From Wyeomyia smithii (taxonomy: Eukaryota > Arthropoda > Insecta > Diptera > Culicidae), in contig NC_073696.1 in assembly GCF_029784165.1 (NCBI RefSeq), positions 111,632,665 to 111,696,664 of the forward strand: a stretch of 64,000 nt of DNA, read 5' to 3'. Below the pieces are notes generated by a model, which had not been told where the DNA came from, did no database searches, and was given only the letters and a program-made list of their open reading frames with translations. Made by a program: the position numbers and the translations under genes. Positions 42,101-51,100 of this stretch are shown piece after piece. Each line of letters begins with the position of its first letter. Position 1 is the first letter of the stretch.

Positions 42101-45100
42101 ACAGTTGGCTGCGATGTTTGTGTATAATTAAACAGAAGGTCGAGTTCAGAATCGGAAAGTAGCACCGAAGGTTTGCTTTGCCTAACTAACAAGTATAATT
42201 TATCGTTTTTGTCCTCGAAATTCCAACTCTTTACCCATAACAGAATTTTTTATCCTCAGTTAATCCTATCACATATGAGGCAACCTGTTTCTCGTCACAT
42301 CTTTTGGCTTGGATCTACAGTATAGAATTCGCATGAAGTTAACCTTTCTATTTTCATTACTTTTGTAAGAATCATTTTCAGACCCAATCAGTTCTGGGTG
42401 AAAGCCTGTACAATATAAAAAAGATCGCAAAATACGCTAGAAATAAAAAAAAAATTGGTGGCTTTCCAAACTGCAAATCCATCCTCTATTGGTATATGAC
42501 ACTTTGTTTATTGGACAGACCTCGAAAACCACAACTTATCAAATATTATCTTGCCAAAAACGTGTTTGTTGTAAACGAATCAAGGAATACAATTAGCAAT
42601 TTAATAATTTTCAATTTTTCCGCTGAAAGTAGCTCCTGACTTTTTCGCTTTTTCTAGTCTTGTAAAAACTTTAAAAATTCAACTGACAGAAGAATCACCA
42701 GAGTGATAAATCAAACTATGCAAAAACGAATACATCACTTTGGTTTCTGCCAAGTACAACTCTTATTAGAAACCCAATTTTTTTCTTTGTAATAACCTAA
42801 CTTGATGCAAATATTCGTGTTTATTTTCAACTTCGATAACCACAACTCTGTTGTTTGTTGTATAAAATGTAATTGATGATAGTTAATATTTATTTATTTA
42901 TTTATTTATTTGATGTTTTCATCTGGCTAAATATGCCTCAATGAACTTTTCGTGATGAGGAAAAGCCCTTTTGAGTCACAGTATGTTACTCAAAAAGGCA
43001 TAAAAACCACATATCTTTTCTTACTCTACAAAATCATTTACAAAGTATAATCAAGAACGAATACAAAAAAAAACGAACAAGTTACATGTTGATTGGTCAG
43101 TCAGTATAAATCTATCACTAATATTATAGTTAATTTCGTAAAATTCTCGTCATTGAAGTTCTCGCCCTCTATTCAGAAGTTTACGTTGAAATGCCGCATT
43201 AGAGAAGTTGAAATCGTAGAGGTGGTAGACCTCATTAAAGCTGGTAGCCATGAACCGGATCGGCTCATGGCGACCGTATTCCGTACGCCGGGCATCGAGA
43301 GAGAGAAAATCCCGCTGCCGTAAAGTCCTTTCAGGTGCGTAAAAATTAAGTTGTGTCAGAATTTGCTCAGAATCAGCGTCGCCTTTCGGTATTTTTCCGA
43401 CAAAAACAGGCTGAGCAACGAATCTCCTTTGTTCTAGTGTGTTTAGACCCAACAGGTTACACCGGTGTTCATATGGTGGCAAGTTCACTGTATCTCGCCA
43501 TGGCAAACGTCGAAGAGCGTATTTTACGAATTTCTTCTGCACTGATTCAAATCTGTTTTTCCAAGTGTGCTGATATGGGCACCACACAACTGCATTGGAC
43601 TCTAAAATCGAGCGCACTAAAGCACAGTACAGCGACCGCATACAGTGAGGATCGCAAAATTCGTTACATATTTTAAACATAAATCCGAGCTGTCTGTTGG
43701 CTTTAGTAATTATTTTGTCGTAGTGAAGGTGAAATGAGAGTCCAGAATCGAGTATTACTCCCAAATCTCGAATGTGGTCAACTCGTACAAGAGGTTGGTT
43801 GGAAATACTGTAGTTGTAAATGATTGGGTTCAGATTTCGATGGAACGTTATTGCATTGCATTTATTGATGCTAATCGTTAGAAGATTTCTCGAGAACCAT
43901 TCTTCGAAAATGTTGACCCATTGTTGGAGCACATGACAATCATCGATGCGTTTCACAGTTTTGTCTAATTTTACATCATCCACATAAAACAGCCGACATC
44001 CCGGTGGCAGTAAAATCGACAGTACATTGATAAATATTGAGAACAGAAGTGGACCGAGGTTGCTTCCTTGTGGTACGCCTGACATGTTGGAGAAGCTTTT
44101 AGATGATACGGATCCGATCTTGACACAAAGCCGTCTGTCCGTGAGATAGGACCTGAACCAACTAATAAGATCATCGGAGATACCAAGTTTACTTAATTTT
44201 AGAAGCAATATGCCATGATCAACTCTATCGAAAGCAGCTTTTAGATCTGTATATATTGCGTCAACCTGAGAACCGGCATCAATATTTCGTAGGCAGTATG
44301 AAGTAAACTGAACCAGATTTGTGGAAACGGATCGTTTGGGGTAAAACCCGTGTTGTTCAGCTGATATATAGTTTTTACAGCTTGAGAACAGTACTTCATT
44401 CATAACGATCTCAAATACTTTGGAGCGAGCACATAATGACGTTATGCCGCGATAGTTTGCAATATTTTGCTTTTGTCCTTTTTTATGCACAGGGAACATG
44501 ATTGACAATTTCCAGCTGGTGGGAAATTTGCCTTCACGGAGAGACTTGTTGAAAAGTAACGTCAATGGCTGGAGTAATGAGCTCGTGCATCGTTTCAGGA
44601 CACAGGATGGTATTCCATCTGAGCTGGGTGACGTAGAAAATTTCATCTTGGAGATAGCGAATTCTACCTGTTGGTGGTTTACGATAGAATTCCTCAGTTC
44701 ACATGCGTTGGTAGGGGTATCTCTACATGCATCTGTAGCTTGCTGAGCGGAGGCAGTGTAGTTGTTGAATGCGCTTTGAAAATGGGTCGCGAAAAGTTCG
44801 CATTTTTCAGAAGGGGAGCATGCTACGTCATGATCTAGAAACATCTCCACGGGAAGCCCATTATCCTTCCGTTTGGAGTTGACGAAAGTCCAAAACTGCT
44901 TAGGATTTTTACGGAGATTATCTTGTGTTCTAAGGGAATAACGTTTATACAGATATCGGTTGTAGAGGCGGTAGTTATTGCTGGCACGCAAAAATTGTTG
45001 CTTATGGAACGGGCAACGGGTTTTACTATAATTACGCAGTGCCCTAGATCTTATACGCTTCAGACGCCGTAAATGAGCATTTCCCCAGGGTGGTTTAAAA

Positions 45101-48100
45101 AGAGGTCTACAAGCAGGAACATGTTCAACCAACGCATTGTTAACAAACTGCGAGAAAAAGTCAACTGCCTCGTCAAAGTTGTCTGCAGTATCTAAGAACG
45201 TCCAGTCCATTCGAAGAAAAATTTCGTTCAACGCTACGTAGTTAGCACTGCGATAATCCAGTACAGTGTCGTTAGAGTAAGGTTCAAAAACGGTCGGAAC
45301 AGGTAGATTAGCTTCAACTACAATGACAGGGTGGCCAGGGTCTACTGGAGTTAGCGGTTCTATGCCTTCAAATAACTGACAGTGTCCTAGAAGTGAGTCC
45401 GATATTAGTACTAAGTCAAGCAACCCTCTTTGTGTGTTTAGAATTTGGTTAATCTGTTTCAAACCATTCTGACAACCATTCTGTTTCAAGCCATCGAGTA
45501 GTGTCGAACATGCAGCAGAGATGTGTGACTCAAAAACATCCACAGTGAGATAATTGCGAGTGGTGAGGTTCCATACTAGACCAGGCTGATTATAGTCGCC
45601 AAATAAAAGCGCATGATCTTGTTCTTTTAGGTTAGAAAAAATAGCTCTGACTGAATCAATGTGCTTGTTTACGCCTGCCAAATCATTTTTGCGGTGTGGG
45701 GGTAGATATAATACTCCAACACTGATTTTCAGATTAGTTAATTTGAGCGTTACCCATAAATGCTCAAGAGAGTTATCTACGGGAGTTCGATCCATGCAAC
45801 TGTTTAGTGAAACTGGCACAGCAATAAGAACTCCACCACCGCGAGTTTTTGTGCTATTAAAGCGGTTACGATCCATTCGGTATACGACATAAGAATTTCC
45901 GAATAATTGAGAAGAATATATCTTATCATCGAGCCATGTTTCAGTCAAGACTATGACATCGTAACATGATTCAGATACTGCTAAAAGAAAATCATCTATT
46001 TTTGTGCGCAGACCACGGACGTTCTGGTAGTAGACTTCTAATTTTCTGAAAGATTGATCGTTCGGTTTATGAATAGTGATCGCGTCTGGTGGCAGGATCC
46101 GATTGACCAGAGCAGCTTCAGCAGAGTGAACGGTGAAGTTTAACTCCAGGTTCGTCTGAAATGGTTGAATACGCCTAAGGCGGGGCGCAGTATCTTCAGA
46201 TGCTTCGGCAGGACATATAGTCAGTGTATCATTACCTGGGCCAACCAGTTCGTTTAGTTGGTGATAATGATCCAGCGATGATGAAGTCCACGATGTTACT
46301 GCGGAAGAATCGGTGTCTGATTTCGACCAAGCTTGCTCAGATAATTGGTGAGTACAGATGACATCAACTGGGCTGGTTGAATCCGAGTCCAATCTAATCG
46401 GGAGTAGTTGAATACGATTGAGGGAGGGCGCAGTATCCACAGAAGCTTCGGTAGGACATATATTTAAAAAAGTATTACCTGGACAAACCAGATCTTTCCA
46501 CTGGTTAGAAGCGGCTGTCGAGAAATCATCAGATGTTTTGGCATTTAATTGCTATATTGAGAAATCGATACGCTGTCGAGCTTTCTTCAGTTGTTTCTGG
46601 TAGATGGGACAATCGCTGCTCCACGATGAATGGTTGACATCAAGCAGCTCGTCAGGGGCGGCTGTCGTTTGGTATTAAATTGATGGCAATTAACACATTT
46701 TTTTGCGTCTTCCTGGCATTGGTCGATTTTGTGATCGCCAGAACACTTGGGGCAGCAAGGAGGTTTGGCACAAGCTGCTGCTTTATGTCCGTATTCCGAG
46801 CAGTTGAAGCAGCGACCAACATCGGTCGCCTCCGTGACTCTGCACCGATCCCATGCCAGGATAACTCGCTCGAGATTCATTAATACGTCAAATCCCCGTG
46901 CGTCGGTTTCGAGTATGGCAGTCATTTGATTTGATTTTCGTTTATCATTACAGGTGATCCGAATGACTTGTATATCCAGCGAACTGGCCGCTTGGTTTTG
47001 CTTCTTCAGGCAGTCTACTAGCTTTTCTTCGTTCATGCTCTTAGAAAAACCCACAATTTTAAGTCTCGGTTTCAACGGCTTCGGAGTGCTGACGGTGTAT
47101 TTCTCTGACAACCGATCAGTGGCAGCCTTGAAAAGTTTTGACGCTAGGTGCTGATTCTCACATCGAATAACCACTTCACCAGACTCTTTCATTCGCAGCT
47201 CTTTAACGGCAAATTCAACAGGGTCAAGTTTTTCACATATGTCGCTTTTAGTAGCATCAGCAGGTTGTGCAGTATTTGGCTTAATCGAAACTGTTTGTTC
47301 CATTTTCATAATCGTACTAGATTTGCGTTGCGGAGAGCACGGGCTTTGACAAGAGACAAAGGGTAGCGGTTGCAGAAGTGGGGTGCTGATCGGGTTGTTC
47401 AAAGGTAGTTGCACGTTGTTACGACTACCTGAGCGTAATAGACCACCTTCCGAAGTGTTATTGGCAGATTCTGCAGCATCACGAGTAAACATCGCTGAAT
47501 CCTCAGACGATACTTTACGCTTTTGTCGGTTGGTATTTAAATCATCAGCAGCTTTGCGCTTTTTCCCCTTCGAGTTTAAATCATCCGAATCCCGAACAAC
47601 ATTCGCATAGGAAGGTTTGTCAACAGCAGCAGCAGCAGAAGATTCAAACACGGCCACAGATGGCATGCTACAGCCTCTACTTTTATCACTAAGAGCCGAG
47701 AGAACACTAGGCAGTAGTGCTGCATTATTTTTTTCGAACTCCGCTCTAACCAAATTCGGTAGCGTCAGATTAATTTTATTGATGCAATCGAACAGTTCGT
47801 CTACTTTTTCGCCAACTGGGTAAATTGCTTCTGGAAGTCATTCAGCGAGGTTTGTTTTTTCCTGCAGGCAAAACACATATACTGCAATGCATTGTTTTCA
47901 CGTACAGCTTTGGCAGCAGCATCACTAAGATCAGAGCAGCGTGTGTGCAGAATTTGATCACATCCACCGAAGCAGTATATTCTGTCGTTTTCAGAGACGA
48001 TCTTCATCGAGCACACGTTACAAGCAACAGTCGTCATTGTCAAGCCCCTTCCCCTGACCCTCAGCCGTAGAACGGCCTAGTAGGGAGCCAACCGATGAAA

Positions 48101-51100
48101 TTGAAGACGGCGGCACTTTCGGTCACAAGAGGTAGATCTTTTTCACCGATTTCTACCGATAACGGCTATCAATTTTCAAGCACTATACACGGTTGAATAG
48201 TATTGTTCTGATAGTACACGTGAGTGCACTTTTGACGAAAAAACGCTACGGTTTTCACAGGTAAATGTTACAAAAAACGAGAGCAATAAAAGACTCCAAC
48301 GTACTTGCACATTAGCACATCACTAGAATCATTTTTTTGACAAAGAATGGAATATCTATAGTCAGCTAAGATTAAAAACAAGCGATGATAGCGTTTGGTG
48401 TATGCCCAACAATGGTAATGACAAAGTGATGCATTAAGTAGAAACAGAGACTTAATTTATTACCGAAATAAAAGTTCATGATAAATACCTGAAGTTGCAA
48501 CATCAGAAACATCACTACAAACACTAGCACTAAACATAATCCAATTATTGGAAAACTAACTAGATACCGAAACGCTCGCCGCTGCCAAGCGGGTGTTTCA
48601 CGGGGCTCTAGCCGCCCCGTGACGGGACTCTCTTCCAATGGACCCTTTAGATAGCGATGAAAATCATAGAGAGAGTATATGATTACAAATGGCATTTATA
48701 ACTAGCGTAAATTAAACTTTATGCAAATACGGCCTGGTTATAGCTCACCTTATATAACGGTCTTGGTGGTTCCAGCAACTCCGGTGGAGTGGAAAGTGTT
48801 CCCCAACGGAAGGCCAACTCAACGGAATAGCGCCTCCAGGCTTCCAGATATAACGATGCCCAGGCCACGTTGAACAAAGAAAAAATTACGTGTCCGATAT
48901 CTTGCGCTGTCTAGAGAAATAAAAGGAAAGAAAAGTGCGTCACAACATTATCACAATGTTTTATTGCCGCGCGCTACTCGTACCTGCCCTCGTCCCCATA
49001 AACCCGCATACAGTACGGAACCGAGAACAGCCGGAACACACAGCGCACATGTATAATGTCCGAGCCACGCAAAGTATAAAGCCACCTTAACTCCGAAGTA
49101 TGCTGCGATATCATCTACAAAAAGGATACAACTTTTTAATAAATCAAATAAAGATACTATGAAATCATTCTTCATTGTTTTCCCTAATAGACAGGAGTTG
49201 CAAAACGCAAACAAAGAGATAATGCTCATGCCAGAATAATGGGAACTTTTTCTATCCTTTACGTTTCTAATGTCTAGAATTAGGCTACTGTTTGGTTCTT
49301 TTTCCCCCAAACATGTATTAAAATGTGGGGTTTAAACGAAAATCTCTTTAACTGAGTATTATTTATTTATTACTTATATGAACTTTTCGTCAAACTTTAT
49401 CAGAAAAGTGAAAATAATAGGAGCAGTGCGGATATTTCAGTTCTGTAATACCTCCCTATGGGAAAATGAAAAATGAATTCGTATTGTCCTAGAGTAAAGT
49501 TGATAACGCAGTTGGTTAAACAGATTTTCATTTTGACCTAGTTTTAGACGTTAGGGACATGCAGGTTAACAAAAGGATTATTGTAATATGCGATTCCACC
49601 GACGGGGCGAGAAGCATCGTTGTTAGTTTGGCACTTGTGATTTCATTCTATAGTCTTAAGCCCCTCAAATTAATTTATGCTATCAAGTGCATTCGAAGCA
49701 CAATATGGCACTGCAACTGCGAGGTAATTACCTAAGGGCTGCGGTGCAAAAAACTTTCGTACCCAACTCGACTGCAGTTGTTGTAAGGCGCTTGTTTCGT
49801 GTAAAGGAAACACTTGTGTTATCAGACCCAGTTCCTGCCAGGCAGCCACTGTTGGAGAGACATGATGAAAATGAAAACTAATGATTACGATTGTGTCATA
49901 GGAGAGAAGTTATCGTACTGCTGGGAGAGATAGAAGCTATACATAACAAAAGTTTCGCGGTAATTGTCGTGTTGAATTAGTGATTAGTGCGAAATCTGAT
50001 GGTTGATAGTTGAAATAGTTCAACTAGTGGGTTTGATTATAATTTAAATATCACTATTTTTAGGAAACTTCGCATTCATTTTCAATCATTTACGTTTACT
50101 CACCTATACTTTGGCCCTCTTCAACGTGCGCTCGCCCCTGAAGAATTTTTAGATCCAACACTCCAGCCCTTAGTCCTTGGAGCACCTGTGCAAATGAATA
50201 GTACGAACAAAAAGTCACAGATAAACATCAACCCATTATCACAGTTTGCTTCCTTTCTTGCTCGAAAAATCAACAGTTAGCATGAAGGTACGTTTCGGTT
50301 TCTGTTTCCTGCTATCAAGTTTTCCCGTCTTGTTTCCACATTGACTCTATTTTGAATGATAGAATAAATGTTATTTTGTGGTGAGTTGAGTTTTCACCTA
50401 TTTGAAATGAGTTTTTAGGCATATCGCTTTGCTTTTGTAGCGCTAAGAATAATTACAAAAACTGTGACTACAGTATTAGTACAGAAATTGTAAAAGATTA
50501 TTTATTTGTCAAGTGTTAAGTATATCTACAATTACGTTCCAATAATATTGTTTTAATGGGTTTAGCTAAAGAATGTTGAAAACCATCAAAATTGATTTAT
50601 CTGTTACGTTTCTACATGCAAAACTAATTAAATCTTGAAATGAGTCCTTCAAAATATCCCGAGTTGGCTTTCTAAATCCAAGTAACTTGAAATTCGGAAG
50701 GTTATTCTTTACATATTTTACCATAAAACAAGAGAAATAAAAATAAAACTGATTTTGAGAATTTTCATACCGCAAATAATAAAATATCAACGCTAAAAAC
50801 CATTGAACTCACGACGGGTGCTAACTTGCTATAGTATTATTTGCAAACAACCATCATGAACCATCGTCTCGGCATCCTACCTGTAAGACCAGCCACTGTC
50901 GCTCCTGAGACGTGAACAACGTGTTCGAGCCCTCATTATCTTTTGCTTGGGCAAAGCAATGGCTCTCTCGTTTGGTAAATTCCTTCAAAGCCCCACCGAG
51001 ATCCATGCGAAGCCTTTTTGGCAGACGTGCTTCCTCTGCTGCTTTGAACAACCTGCACTTGACGAAAGGTATAGACATGTGAAAGAAAAAGGAGGTATGC

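Larger units (their letters stand above)
42888..48290 (-). mobile_element. CR1-type non-LTR retrotransposon, almost intact, inside an anoctamin intron
   Basis: Two ORFs, no RNase H, and a 3' end made of tandem TAAA units on its own strand (TTTA repeats at 42888-42911) rather than an A-run, as in CR1-like elements. ORF1 has a PHD-like finger followed by zinc knuckles; ORF2 has endonuclease and RT. It lies in the 17.7-kb intron in the same direction as the gene, starting about 200 bp from the exon 8 donor. The 5' limit is approximate. Confidence 0.85.
49115..50880. other. Introns around exons 4 and 5, nothing else recognised
   Basis: Apart from exons 4 and 5 the sequence is ordinary AT-rich intron. 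Confidence 0.4.

Noticed and set aside
43953..44010. Retroviral origin for the FYVDD box
   Set aside because: The surrounding RT, endonuclease and element structure are of non-LTR type; only the one residue resembles retroviral RT.
49687..49881. Plus-strand 64-codon open frame
   Set aside because: Lies opposite anoctamin exon 5 and is its shadow.
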